The translations under genes were made by a program, and so were the position numbers. This document shows, one piece after another, positions 47,491 to 58,549 of a DNA stretch of 64,000 nucleotides. The notes under the pieces were generated by a model. It made no database searches and was not told the origin of the DNA. It worked only from the letters and a program-made list of their open reading frames with translations. Source of the stretch: Diphasiastrum complanatum (taxonomy: Eukaryota; Streptophyta; Lycopodiopsida; Lycopodiales; Lycopodiaceae); the NCBI GenBank assembly GCA_029204225.1, contig CM055094.1:26548541-26612540 (forward strand), in the 5' to 3' direction. Numbering within the stretch: the first letter of the stretch is position 1; each line of letters opens with the position of its first letter.

Positions 47491-49581
47491 CAATAGATTG
47501 CCAAACCAAGCCATTGGAGGAATCACACCATTTGAAGCTCTATTTGGAGATAAGCCCAATCTCAAGGATCTCAAAGTTTTTGGATCCACTTGCTATGTAC
47601 ACCAATCCTTGGATAAGAGAAGGAAGGATGATGCAACATCCATCAAAGGTATCTTTGTGGGATATGGTGAGAATAGCAAAGGTTATAGAGTCTTCAATCC
47701 CATCACTAGCAAGGTGATAGTGATTAGGGATGTTATTTTTTATGAAGGACATGCTTGTGATTTGGATGATAATGCTACTAATCATCTTGATGCCAAGGAT
47801 CATGCTAGGATGGAGGAGGAGCTTCCAAGTGAAGAAGAACTTGAGGATTCACCTCAAGATGCAAGAACTCAAAGAACTCCAAGAAGATCTACAAGGGCAA
47901 GATCTGAGCCATTGAGGCTCACCTATGATGGTCAAGGTGATCAAAGGGAAGGCTCATCATCTTTCACATCTTACACCTTTCTTACTTCAATGTTAGATGA
48001 GCCAACATGCTATGAAGATGCTTGTAAGTCTAAAAGTTGGATGGATGCTATGCAAGTAGAGTATGATGCTCTCATTGAAAATCATACTTGGGATCTTGTA
48101 GATCTTCCTCAAGGGAAGAAACCTCTTGATTGCAAGTGGGTATTTAGATTGAAGTATAATCAAGATGGATCAATAAGCAAGCATAAAGCTAGGCTTGTTG
48201 CCAAAGGCATTGTGATTATGATGAGACTTTTGCTCCTGTGGCTAAGCTTGTTACTATCAGGTTGATCATTAGTCTTGCTACAACCTTCAATTGGGAGCTA
48301 TTCCAACTTGACTTCACAAATGCATTCCTCAATGGTTATTTGGAGGAAGAAATCTACATGAGGCAACCCGAGGGCTTCATCAAAGCAAAGCATGAAGGAA
48401 AGGTGTGTCTTTTGAAGAAGAGCCTTTATGGGCTCAAGCAAGCACTTAGAGCATGGTACTCTAGGCTAAACTCTTTTCTCATTTTCATCAATTTTGTAAT
48501 GAGTGCCTATGATCCATCATTGTATATAAGTTTTCATGATGGCATGATCATTATTCTTGTTTTGTATGTAGATGACATTATCTTGAGTGGTAATGATCTA
48601 GATGGAATTAGAGATGTAAAAATTGCTTTAGCAAAAGAGTTTAAGATGGTAGATCTCGGCCTATTGAGCTTCATTCTTGGAATAGAGACTATTAGAGGAT
48701 GTGATTTTAGGTTCATTTGTCAATCTAAATATGCTACATCCATCCTAGATAGATTTGGAATGAAGAATTGTAAAGGCATTGAGACACCAATGGAACAACA
48801 TGTAAAAGCATCTATTGGTTGTGATGAAGCATCCTTTGAGGACATCACATTATATAGAAGGCTTATTGGCTCCTTGATCTATTTCACTATAACTAGACCT
48901 GATCTTAGTTATAGTGTTGGAAAGTTAAGCCAATTCATGCTAAGTCCTCTAGTTTCACATTGGAAGATGGCCAAAAGAGTTCTTAGATACATTTCATCCA
49001 CTAAGAATTTTGGCATTTTGTATAGAGGAACTAATCTTGGCTTAAGAGCCTATAGTGACTTGGATTTTACAGGTGACAAAGTGGATAGAAGATCAACAAG
49101 TGCCTTTGCCACCTTTCTATGTGATGGAGTAGTATCATGGCTTTCAAAAAAGCAAGATACCATCTCCCTATCTTCCACAGAATCCGAATACAAGGCCTTG
49201 ACATAAACATGCAAGGAGGTCTTGTGGCTCAAAAGGCTATTGGTGGAGCGTCATGTTATGGAGGAGGAGATCCCTATCATCTATTGTGACAACCAATCAT
49301 CCCAATCACTTGCAACTAATCCTACATTCCATGCAAGGAGCAAACACATCGAAATTGCTCATCATTTCGTGAGGAAAAAAGTGCAAGCTAAAGAAATCAA
49401 GCTCCAACACATGCCATCATCAAGTTGCATGGCTGATTTGTTTACTAAACCTTTACCTAAAGATTCATTTGTCAAGCTTAGATCTTCAATTGGAGTTATT
49501 GATAAAAGCATTGTGATCTCCAAGGCTAGATTTGAGGAGGAGTGTGAAAAATTGCCTACATTGACAAATCTAGCCATGTAG
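47486..49581 (+). pseudogene. Copia B reverse transcriptase and RNase H
   Basis: After the integrase C-terminus (FGSTCYVHQSLDKRRKDD, VGYGENSKGYRVFNPITSKV) RT begins with DCKWVFRLKYNQDGS and changes frame near 48215. It continues QLDFTNAFLNGYLEEEIYMR, VCLLKKSLYGLKQALRAWYS and VLYVDDIILSGND (about 48562, intact catalytic Asp pair). RNase H has AYSDLDFTGDKVDRRSTSAF and ISLSSTESEYKALT, a stop at 49204, then IYCDNQSSQSLATNPTFHAR. Only two clear breaks separate this from an open frame. Confidence 0.85.
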
Positions 49582-49632
49582 AATATTGTACATTTTGTCA
49601 ATGTTGTTTGTTGGTTACTTGAATGGCCAAAG

Positions 49633-50233
49633 TGCCACTTGTACATACATACCTAAATTAGGTTACCACGAGTCAAGAGGAGTGGTTGTGTCCATTTGGT
49701 AGTGATTCCTACTTTGTAGGATCTAGACGATGATTTATGATGGGATTTGTACCTACCATGCACCTACCTTGCATGACTCTTCGATCTAGGCTAGGGTTTT
49801 CATATTAGGGCAAGAAAGTGGAGTCTACTTCCTTGTTACATGCTGGATTTTCACCTAACTTTGCAAAGGAAGTGTGTTTTACTATGTATTCCCATTCTCC
49901 ATAGTGGGAAGATAGAAACTTTTTGGAGCCTCAAGGAGAAACTCGAGTTTCCTCTCATTGTATGGTGATTACTCTTGATTTCCAATGAAACACAGCTTTG
50001 GTACTTTGTAAACACTGTCTACAGGCCGTACTACAGCCTTATTTTCACATGTGTGGAGATGGATTATACTAATTGATCAATGCTTTGATTGTCTCTACTT
50101 GTTTCCTATCAAGCTGCTAAACTAGATCTTGTTTTCTGATGACTAGTTTCTGATAGATTGTTTAACAAGCATACAATCACCTTGTGGATCATTCAAAGAT
50201 CCATTTATGGTCCTTAGTACTGTACTTTTCACA
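49633..50233 (+). repeat. 3' LTR of Copia B
   Basis: 601 bp, TGCCACTTGTAC to CTTTTCACA, colinear with 44346-44946 without indels. Confidence 0.9.
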
Positions 50234-50234
50234 G

Positions 50235-51280
50235 TTAGTGCGGCAGTGGAGACACATCTTTGGGTAACAGGTGGAGATGTGGATGTAGAGGCAACGCCAC
50301 GCATTCGTTTGCTGGCCGTTGTGTTAATGACTGCAGGTTGGGAGGAGGTAGATGCTTGAGATGGTGGGTAAAGGTTAGTATGTGGCACAAGGGTAGACAG
50401 GAGGGATGACCCATTTGCTTCATCATGGAGCGTGCACTCTCCATAATAGTCCTATTTTTTCTTTCAGCTACACCATTACTATGCAGCGTGTGTGACTGTG
50501 TGAATTGTCTTTTGTTGTCGTCTTCTTTGCAAAAGTTTTCAAAATCATCAGATTGTATTCACCCCCTCTATCAAATCTTAGCACTTTGCACTTTTGCCTC
50601 GAGAAGTGCACAGACAAAGTTACACAACAGGGGGCCTGCTGCGATTCGCTCAGGTTGTTGGGTTTGATGGAGTTTGTTAGTTTTCGAATAAGGAAGATAT
50701 GCCAGTCGTATGGCACAACAGAGGGGTTAGGGAATTCCAAAAAGGATTCCACTATTGGACTCAGCAGCGTAGACTGGATTCTGTCCTTGCGAAATGTTGA
50801 AATAGCCATAAAGTTATTCAACAGATGTGCAGCTGTCTGAATGACGGGTTTCGTGATAGCTTCTATCAGGTAGCCATTGTTAGTCTGGATGAGAATTTTT
50901 GGTGTGGTTTGGGTGACGAATGGTTTGATCATAGCTTTGGCGTGGCGATGGGAGATGAGTTGACGATTACAAGACATAATGCCAACGGTGACCATCGAGT
51001 CGGCGTTAATCCTGACCTTGTACATGGTACCATGGTACAGGAAGTGGAAACGAGCCTTGTCCTCATTCCAGGTGGCGTAAGCGTGAAGGGCGAGGCCCAT
51101 GTTAATCTCGAAATGGAAGAGCGCCGGGTAAAAACCCATTGCTTCAAGGAATGGGCCAGTTGTCTGCAACCATGGTTGGATCAGAGTGTTAGAGAGTAGA
51201 GGCCAAACCTGCGTGGCCTCGGGGATGTCATGCTGGATCACCTGTTTGGCACTAGAGTCTTCAGAGGATGAGGAGGCCAT
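50235..51280 (-). pseudogene. Chimeric ORF: unknown N-terminal domain fused to Copia integrase fragment
   Basis: A 270-residue frame (51280-50468) starts MASSSSEDSSAKQVIQHDIP with an AAC-ATG-GCC context. Residues about 25-215 (for example FLEAMGFYPALFHFEINMGL and MYKVRINADSMVTVGIMSCN) are not Copia Gag. They vaguely recall the plant transposon-associated domain seen near Gypsy/Athila elements. From residue about 225 the protein is Copia integrase core (KVLRFDRGGEYNLMILKTFA; usually LRSDRGGEY). The frame then breaks, but ERKN-like and MESARSMMKQMG remnants continue to 50235. The fragment ends exactly at the Copia B 3' LTR. The integrase is truncated and cannot work; whether the N-terminal part does is unknown. 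Confidence 0.55.
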
Positions 51281-51640
51281 GTTAGCAATGATGAGTAGTG
51301 GTCGAAAAAGTCAGAAAAGTAGAAAAAATGGTGGAAAATGGAAAAAGATGTGGAAACAGTAGAAAACTAAGAATAATGAGTGTTGGAGGACAATGATTGT
51401 AGTTTAGAGCGCAGATCGGTGTGTAATACGAGCTAATGACAGCAGGTAAGAAGTTTGGCTGAAACTAGAAAACTTGGTATTTTTAGTGGAAATTTCGGCA
51501 GAGCTTCGCTAGCAAAGATGACAAATGACTCGAATTCAACCCTTATATAGCGGAATTTAGAGTGCGTATTAGGTGAAATCCACTTTTCCTTGCTCAATTC
51601 TACCCAAACATTGGCAGGCACCTTCTTCACATAATTCTAA
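51281..51640 (-). promoter_or_regulatory. Possible promoter/leader of the 270-residue ORF
   Basis: On the minus strand a CTATATAAGG box lies about 265-270 bp upstream of the ATG (near 51545), followed by a C/T-rich leader (TTTTCTAC, TTTTTCC, CTTTTCTGAC runs). The arrangement looks like a polymerase II promoter, perhaps of a retroelement LTR. Confidence 0.35.
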
Positions 51641-52380
51641 GACCTCAGGGAAGTCTACGAGAGTTCAGAAGGTGATTTGACTGCTATGCGAAGGTTCTGT
51701 GAGGGTTCAGGTTGTCTGCGAGGGTTCAACTCTCGCAGGAAGTGATCTCTCGCACAACTTGTTCCTATGATTGGATTTTCAAGATCAGACTATGTAGGCA
51801 AGCTAATTCACTGCTCTGATTCCATTAAGGCACCTTGCGAGAGTTGGTAAGATGATCTTGATGTTTTGCAAGAGATCTGAAAATTCTACTTCTGGGAACT
51901 CTCGCATACACTAAAAAATGATGATTCCTCCATCAGGAACTCTCGCTCATATTTTCATGGATGCATCTAGGTCAAATCTGGTGACTGTCCAATTTTCAAG
52001 AGCTATCTCCCAGGGGATCTCAAAAAATCATGAAAAAAGTGCTCTTTCAGAGTGTTTTGACGAGATCTTGAGATTTTCTGATATTTAACTTTTGTAAACT
52101 GGTAATCAGCTTCATCCAAGCTTGATCTGACTGTTGGTAGTGCTCTAGAAGTTCTGATGGATTCTTGGTAGTAGATCCATCAGTCAATCTGATGATCTGC
52201 TTCCTTTTTTATCCTATCAAGATCTGGATCCTCCTTGGATTCTGATGGATTTCCCCGATCTTGCCAGATCTGGCTGAATCTTGATGGATTTAGTTTGAGT
52301 TGGCTTGATCTCCTTAGATCTAGTGGTGATGGCTGAGCAGATTAGCTTTTTGTAACGTGTCACCCCCAATCTGGATCTGT
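51640..52380. repeat. Region with dispersed AACTCTCGCA/TGCGAGAGTT motifs
   Basis: The motif or its complement, including CGAGGGTTC variants, recurs at least seven times between about 51655 and 51960, in both orientations. The same motif recurs in the Gypsy leader at 54170-54920. No coding sequence was seen. Confidence 0.7.
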
Positions 52381-52381
52381 C

Positions 52382-53350
52382 TCACTGTGGTGGCCAGTAC
52401 TTGTGCAACCGGCTACCGTTGATGGGTGTGTCGAATGGCGTCCCATCTAGCTTTTCTAAGTTCACGGCCCCATGATTAAGAATTTTTTTGATCCTATAAG
52501 GACCTTCGCCCGTGAATTTTAACTTCCTCTTGATCGCCTTGGTTTTATACATCAGGACCAAATCTCCTAAACAAAGATCCTTCTTTTGTAATCTGTGATC
52601 ATGCCAAGCTTTGCGTCTTTCCTTTTCAGCTGCTAGTGCATGCACAACTAGTAAGCGTGTTTCACAGAGTTTATGCAGAGTTTCATGGCGTAGCTGTAGA
52701 GATTTGGACTCATTAAGACGTTGCACTGTGGCAATCCTTAATGAAGGAACTAGAAACTCTACTGGCATCACAGCATTCTGACCATATACCAATTGGAAGG
52801 GTATTTGATCAGTGCTCCCTTTATATGCTGTCCTGAATGCCCACAGTGCAGCATGCAACTTGTGTTTCCAATCTGATCTGCTAGCTTCAACTGTTTTTAT
52901 GAGCACACTACACAGGATCTTATTGGATGATTCTGCTTGCCCATTACCACGAGGATAATAAGGCGTATGGGTTCTGTGGATCACGAAGAATTTCTTCAAC
53001 AGGACCTTGATGGTCTTGTTGATGAAATGGCTTCCGCGATCATTGACTAGTTCCACCGGACATCCGAAGCGCGCAATGATATCTTCATAAAGGAACTTGG
53101 CAGTGGTCCTAGCATCAGCTACCCTTACTGCCTTGGCTTCGACCCATTTGGTGAGGTAGTCTGTGGCTACGATTATGTATCGAGCCTGAGAACTCATTGC
53201 TGCAAGATGAATTGGACCAATATAATCCAATCCCCATTTTTCGAATGGTGCTTGGGCTAAGCCTGGGTGCAATAGCTCATAGTTCAATCTCGTTGGTCTC
53301 CTTGCCCTTTGACACACATCGCACTTTTTCAAGTATTCCTCCGTATACAT
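52382..53350 (-). pseudogene. Gypsy integrase, long open frame without its RT
   Basis: 322 residues open to the natural-looking end RLHKYWPPQ. It contains the zinc-finger remnant CDVCQRARRPTR, the DDE core (WGLDYIGPIHL, IVATDYLTKWVEAKAV, VNDRGSHFINKTIKVLLKKF, PYYPRGNGQAESSNK), LHAALWAFRTAYKGSTDQIP and a C-terminal DNA-binding GDLVLMY...F.GEGPYRIKKIL. All three catalytic acidic positions (D, D, E) appear to be in place. Integrase inserts cDNA into the genome. Here the 5' part (HHCC region and upstream pol) has been removed and the frame is not continuous with gag, so expression is doubtful. Confidence 0.8.
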
Positions 53351-54147
53351 TCGTCGTCAGATCCCTCATCTTCTTCCCTAATGGCATCTTCCATAGCTTC
53401 TTGCAGAGTAGCGTACTGCTCCCGTCGTTTCAGTTCTCTTCTGATGCTTCGTGGTAATCCGGCTAGGAACCAAATGATCACCGCATGATCGGGAGTCAGG
53501 GCTGCACTGCACTCGGATCGTAGATGTTTGACCCGTTCGATATAGTCCCGGACCCTTTCTCGTTTTCCCATCTTGACTCTGCTCAACAGGAGAAACGGGT
53601 CTTCCAGGAACTTTCTTGCTTTAAAGTGCGTAATGCAAGTAAGGACATAGGGAATAGCATCAGCTTCTCTGTAGGTGTCCATTCGTCGTAAATTTCACAA
53701 GCTTGCTCATAGATCTAGAGGAACCGGATGGGATCTGATGATTCGTCGTATTTTGGTATCTCCATCCGTGGTGCTCTCCGAACTACATGCAAGGGTGCGA
53801 CATGTATGGGTTGGCCCATTGGATCCATTGGTGCTGGTTCTTGTTCTGCCTCTTGTCACACAGCTCCTAATTTGGAAAGGTGTAGTGCCTGATTTGCTAT
53901 CCTTCGTGCTATTGATTGTCCCGATCTCAGATTCATCTGATGGTGGGTTCCAAAGTGATTGGATCTTGCTTATACAGTAGGATGTAGTCTGGAACTTCAA
54001 GGACCAGATCGATCTGATCGGCCGGAATGAATTTTGGCCTTTTACGGTGGTTTTTTCTTGATAACTATTTACTCCTTGCACTGATTGACCTGAGATTTTG
54101 ACAGTAGCTGGATCTGATGCAGATCTTTCCATTGATATGGTCTGCAA
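53329..54147 (-). pseudogene. Gypsy gag, frameshifted
   Basis: The core at 53682-53329 (117 residues) contains ARKFLEDPFLLLSRVKMGKR, VRDYIERVKHLRSECSAALT and WFLAGLPRSIRRELKRREQY, the standard retrotransposon Gag pattern. An upstream frame (54147-53707) carries the N-terminal part with a shift between them near 53690. The Gag C-terminus is cut at SDDEC, where integrase sequence starts in another frame. Confidence 0.75.
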
Positions 54148-54169
54148 GGGTTATCTTGTGCGAGGGTTG

Positions 54170-54920
54170 GCTGTGCGAGGGTTCTTTAGCAGTTTTTGCA
54201 GGTAAAAAACTTGATATCTTTCAGATCTCTGGGAAGTAACTCTCGCAAGCTTCACAATAGCTGGATCTGGGTCAGATCTCACTATAGAATTCTCTGCGAG
54301 AGTTAACTCTCACAAGAAGTGAAAATTTCACTGTCTGCGAACCAAATCTTCATACTAACTCTCACAGGCTTCATCACTGATGTAATTTGACATTCTGAAT
54401 CGATTGAGAGGGTCTACGAGAGTTCTTATTGGAAGGATTCGCTGAATCTTCATTTTTTAGTGATTTTTTAACACTTAAATCCAATTTTCTGCTCATTGAA
54501 ATCAAACTAACTCTCGCAAGCTCTTCTGTATCCTGGTCTCATTGAGATGGAACTTCAGAATCCTCTACGAGAGTTCTTGATCACTAAAACTGAAAATTTC
54601 ACTGTCTGTAAGGGTTCATTGGTACTTTTCCATCTTTTTTTCACTGAGAACTCTCGCACAGACACTTATACTTCAAACTAACTCTCGCAAGCTTCTCTGT
54701 GTCCTGGTCTCACTAAGATGGAACTTCAGAGGGCTTTGCGAGAGTTCTTATGAAGATTTGAATTTTTTTGGATTTTTTCAAGGGTTTTTTGAATTTTTTT
54801 TATGATTTTTCTCTGATTTTTATAATATGCTTGAAACTAACTCTCGCAGGCTTCTATGCAGGTTTGGGACAGTACCCTGGAGCTGCTGCCAGTCATGCAA
54901 GGGTTAATTCTCACTGATTC
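54170..54920. repeat. Gypsy leader repeats (about 155-171 bp, AACTCTCGCAAGCTTC)
   Basis: AACTAACTCTCGCA(A/G)GC(T)TTCT recurs at about 54508, 54679 and 54835. The first two units share CTGGTCTCA(T/C)T(G/A)AGATGG and ACTTCAGA, then CGAGAGTTCTT. Related copies are at about 54240 and 54357. Confidence 0.75.
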
Positions 54921-55213
54921 TGGAGATATAAAAATCTGATGAGTTTTTTTTGGCTCTTTTTTCCTCCAAAATACAGATTGGTGTGTTTTTTTTTGAGTTT
55001 TTTGGATGATTGGTTTGGGTTTCAAGCCCTCAGAGGTTGTTCAGGGCCTCCTCTACCCTCTCACACCTCCTTCGCTAGCTGTGAACAGTCCAAACACAAA
55101 AAAATACAGAAAACTAACTCTAAACTCCCAAAAATCTACCTAAACTACTCTAAAAAGCAAGAAAATAGCTAAAATACAGCTTAGTGAAAACCTATCCTCA
55201 GCAACAACGCCAC

Positions 55214-55981
55214 TGTGGGGTCGAAGATCTCTCATAGTATAGCCCTTTCGCCTGTCAACAAAGGTTAGATAACTGGATAGGTACCTAACTATGCATAGAT
55301 GCTACTTTTAGTTAATTTCCTACTTTCTCCCTTAACTCTACTCACCACTATACTACTCCTCTTTAACTCTACTCCTCTACACTAACATTCATCTTAGTTT
55401 TGGTTGAAGAGAAGGAATGGAGAAGAAGAGATTGAGAAGGGAAGAGAAAGAGAGAGATAGAGAGTGAGGGTGGAGGTTAGCTCAAATCCTCCTTATGCTT
55501 GCTAATGGAAAAACATTCACTATGGCAAACAATAAACATGGAAATAGGAAGCAATGGAAAACACAATCAAGAGCAATAGCAAGTAGTGAATAGCAAATGA
55601 GGATACTTCTCTTCCATAAATGGTAGAGTTTCCTCCTTCTCATTAAGCATGAAAATAATGTACAAATGGTGTCTTTTTATAAAATGGCGGTGGCCCTTGC
55701 CCCTCAAACCTATTGGCTAATATTCACAATGATCCTATCCATTCATCTTGGACCCAACTTGATCCAAGGGTCCAAAAAAAGTACATTAGAAATCACAAGA
55801 TTCATGTGAGTCCCAACTTGGACCCAGATCTAAAAAGTGGTCTCTAAGTTTAAAAATGACATTGGGCCTCTAGTTTTATTTTAATTCCAAGGCCCAAGTC
55901 AAGTTTATTCTCTTTACAACTCTAATTGCGTGCTCATTAGGCCTTGGGCTTATACACGCAGGATGCCATGCCCTCACAACA
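55214..55981 (-). repeat. LTR A (-), 768 bp
   Basis: It starts TGTTGTGAGGGCATGG (from 55981) and ends CCCACA (55214), one base before the primer-binding site. It matches the truncated plus-strand copy at 43656-44334. A TATAAAAAG-like motif near 55675 is a plausible TATA box. Confidence 0.85.
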
Positions 55982-56033
55982 CATTTTATTGGAGGATTTT
56001 TATTTACTGACACTTTGTTGGGAATACCTCCAA

Positions 56034-56222
56034 CACAGATGCATTAGTCTCTTGATTAATGCGCTCATCACTTTCCATCATCTCTTTTAAGCCTTGACGT
56101 AGACGACGAGGTAATTGCTTTATATGTGGACCTTTGTATTGCATTCGTTGTCTACGTCGACCATTACGAGGATTATTGTCTCCAACACTAAATGAGGATG
56201 AAGAATCCTATATATCAAAATA
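56034..56222 (-). pseudogene. Exon-like basic segment, possibly part of the SET-like gene family
   Basis: On the minus strand a stretch opening with a Ser run reads SVGDNNPRNGRRRQRMQYKG then LPRRLRQGLKEMMESDERIN, ending before TTGGAG/GTATTC. An AG lies near its start (CATTTAG). It resembles the Ser/Arg-rich exons at 58674-59050 in composition only. The Gypsy LTR lies just 53 bp further on. The function is unknown. Confidence 0.3.
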
Positions 56223-56539
56223 ACAAGAAGTAGGTTGAAACAATGCTTGATAAACATTTCCTCCCAATACTTGATAGATCTAAATGTTGCATATGAATAT
56301 AAATTACCTTTTAGTTTAAAAAGTATGAACATACCAATGTATCTATTAGACAGATTTGTCTTTTCAACTTGTTAACATTCAATGAACTGAAAGACGAATA
56401 ATGCTCCTAACATTTAATCTAGGCAAATGACAAATAATGCTCCTAACATTTGACATATTTAATGACACAAACCAAATACAATCAAGATGCATGGATTATA
56501 CATCTCTACATATCGACAAAATTTAAATCTTCACATTTG

Positions 56540-57558
56540 ACTTATTGTCTTTTGCAAACATTTGGGTAAATAACGGTTGAATTTATACTTGATGAACAAT
56601 TCCTCCCCAAACTTGATAGATCTAGTGGCACAGACCATTACATAAGTGCCCTTTACATTCTTAGTAAAATATTCTTATTTTCCATTGGTGCATTTTTCAA
56701 AATCACAATTTGTCAATAGAGGGTGGCCAATGGAACTATTTATATATGCAACATTGTTTCCATGCACATCTGGACGTCCATCAATGTATGTACGATTTAC
56801 CCTTGAGATGTTGCCTCCTTGCATGTGTTGCTCCTCTAAAGAACAAGCATTTGAATTCAGGCCATATACTCGCATCCTCCATTGGTGACGACACAAAGCA
56901 TGCAAATCACCCCAATTGTATTGAGGTCCTGCATATGGCATCAATGTCACAACACTATTTAAAGGGACCTCAATACTACTCAATGCAAAAAGGTCCAAAC
57001 TAGCCTCAGGAAAGTGTTCACTAGGCATGATCATGTACATTCGACCCCAATACGTAAATGGTGTTCCATTTAATGGTAATGGTGATTGGAGTGGCCAACA
57101 CGAATAGCTACTTCTAATAAAAGTTTTTACTAATGGTTGCAAGCTAGGTGGAAGAGGAAGGTCACACAAAGGACCTAGAATGTCTTTTGACACATCAACA
57201 ATGCGTAGTAATTTGCAATTATCTTTCAAACTAGTCATAATACGTCCAAGACGTGTTCTCTTTTTTAAAGGGGTGGTCAAGTTTGTGGAATCCACGTGGA
57301 GTATCGTGGAGGACTCATGTGCAACATCTAGGATAGGTGTGGTTGGGTGGTAAGAACATTCTAGAGATTTGAAGACATGGATTGAATCACAAGGCATTGA
57401 TGAACTAATTATATCATGCAAGGGGTCATCATCAACAAGAGCATCATCTAGGTCCAATGATGATCCAAAATCAATATTCATGTGATTTATCCTATCAGTA
57501 ATATTCTCGATCTCTCTTGCAACTCTTTTTCTTGAAATCAACTTATGGTCCTTCTTCT
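56540..57558 (-). pseudogene. SET-domain-like gene exon with premature stop
   Basis: A minus-strand exon begins after an acceptor (CTTTTGCAG, 57559) with KKDHKLISRKRVAREIENIT and stays open for about 293 codons. The last third looks like a SET (lysine methyltransferase) fold. LFALSSIEVPLNSVVTLMPY matches the opening strand. YIDGRPDVHGNNVAYINSSI then LLTNCDFEKC matches the 'N.A.FINHS..PNC' cofactor knot, with His replaced by Ser. CATRSIKFGEELFIKYKFN matches 'A.RDI..GEEL..DY'. A TAA stop at about 56672 separates the last two blocks in the same frame. The missing His and the stop argue against activity. The SET call is my inference from motif order; the N-terminal 190 residues are unrecognised. 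Confidence 0.5.
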
Positions 57559-57586
57559 GCAAAAGTTAAAAATGTAAGATGTATCA

Positions 57587-57695
<109 letters not shown>

Positions 57696-58041
57696 CATGA
57701 AACATAAATTAATATATAACACAAACCGTAAACCGCATGAAACACACACACAAACACACACAAACACACGGACGCACACACACACACCCACCCACACCGA
57801 CCCTAAACACACATGAAGAGAAAAACATAGAGAACATTATAGAGTGCTAATCAAAACTCCCGAACCACACGATTATATCCTACTCCAGAATGTCACCACA
57901 TCCTCCCTCCCTGCGGCGTTTGGGCTTTTTTGTGGAACTCATCTTCCAACAAAAAACATTTGAACCACGTCTTTAACGGAAGAAAACAAGGGCTGCACAC
58001 CTTCCTAGAATTGGGAGTGTTGGTTACCTTTAACTCTTTCA

Positions 58042-58044
<3 letters not shown>

Positions 58045-58136
<92 letters not shown>
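58045..58136. repeat. (TC)n microsatellite, about 92 bp
   Basis: A second long TC tract only 350 bp from the previous one, in the same orientation. Confidence 0.95.
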
Positions 58137-58139
<3 letters not shown>

Positions 58140-58180
58140 CGTGAATGAGTCTATTATGGGTGATTGAACATGAAAATCAA

Positions 58181-58345
58181 GATTAACTACATCTAATCAT
58201 TCTATTTGGATTTTTTTTTTAGAAACAAGTGAGAGATTAACTTCATCTAATCATTCTATTTGGATTTTTCCTTTTAGAAGCAAGTGAGAGATTAACTTCA
58301 TCTAAATATTCTATTTGGATTTTTCCTTTTAGAAGCAAGTGAGAT
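58181..58345. repeat. Minisatellite of three 53-55-bp units
   Basis: Units start GATTAACT(A/T)C(A)TCTAA at 58181, 58234 and 58289 and contain TTCTATTTGGATTTTT and AGAA(A/G)CAAGTGAGAGA. Confidence 0.9.
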
Positions 58346-58549
58346 ATTTAGGTTACTAGGGTTATTTGGTGTGCATGTACATGGTATCCTCTCATCATAT
58401 TCTGGTTGAAACTGGTCCAATAATCCAATTGCAAATTGCACAAATTTTTTCAGTGTCATTCAAGTGAAAATTGACAAATTCTAATATGTGACAAATTGTA
58501 ACATGTGACAAAAATTGACAAAATAGTCTTTGTACATTTAGTGCATTTT

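Larger units (their letters stand above)
44346..50233 (+). mobile_element. Copia LTR retrotransposon B (+), nearly complete
   Basis: A 5.9-kb element with two 601-bp LTRs, a primer-binding site, gag, zinc knuckle, protease, integrase, RT and RNase H in the Copia order. It has only about six interruptions. The bases 'GGCCAAAG' precede the TG in both LTRs, so the true LTR start may be about 8-10 bp further out. No target-site duplication is seen. Low LTR divergence makes it the most recent complete insertion in the window. Confidence 0.9.
52382..55981 (-). mobile_element. Gypsy LTR retrotransposon (-), gag joined directly to integrase
   Basis: On the minus strand: LTR A (55981-55214), a primer-binding site like TGGCGTTGTTGCTGAGGA (55212-55195, the usual Gypsy TGGCGCCGTTGCCGGGGA type), a repeat-rich leader (55190-54150), gag (about 54147-53329) and integrase (53350-52382). 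Protease, RT and RNase H are absent, lost by a deletion at about 53340. A G-rich tract near 52365 could be the polypurine tract. No 3' LTR follows. A partner LTR in the opposite orientation is at 43656-44334. Confidence 0.8.

Noticed and set aside
45579-49581. Copia B as an intact, autonomous element
   Set aside because: At least five frame changes or stops interrupt gag-pol, despite well-preserved LTRs and catalytic motifs.
55214-55981. LTR A (-) and LTR A (+) at 43656 as the two ends of one large inverted element
   Set aside because: LTR elements have direct, not inverted, LTRs. The two copies are better explained as separate insertions or rearrangement.
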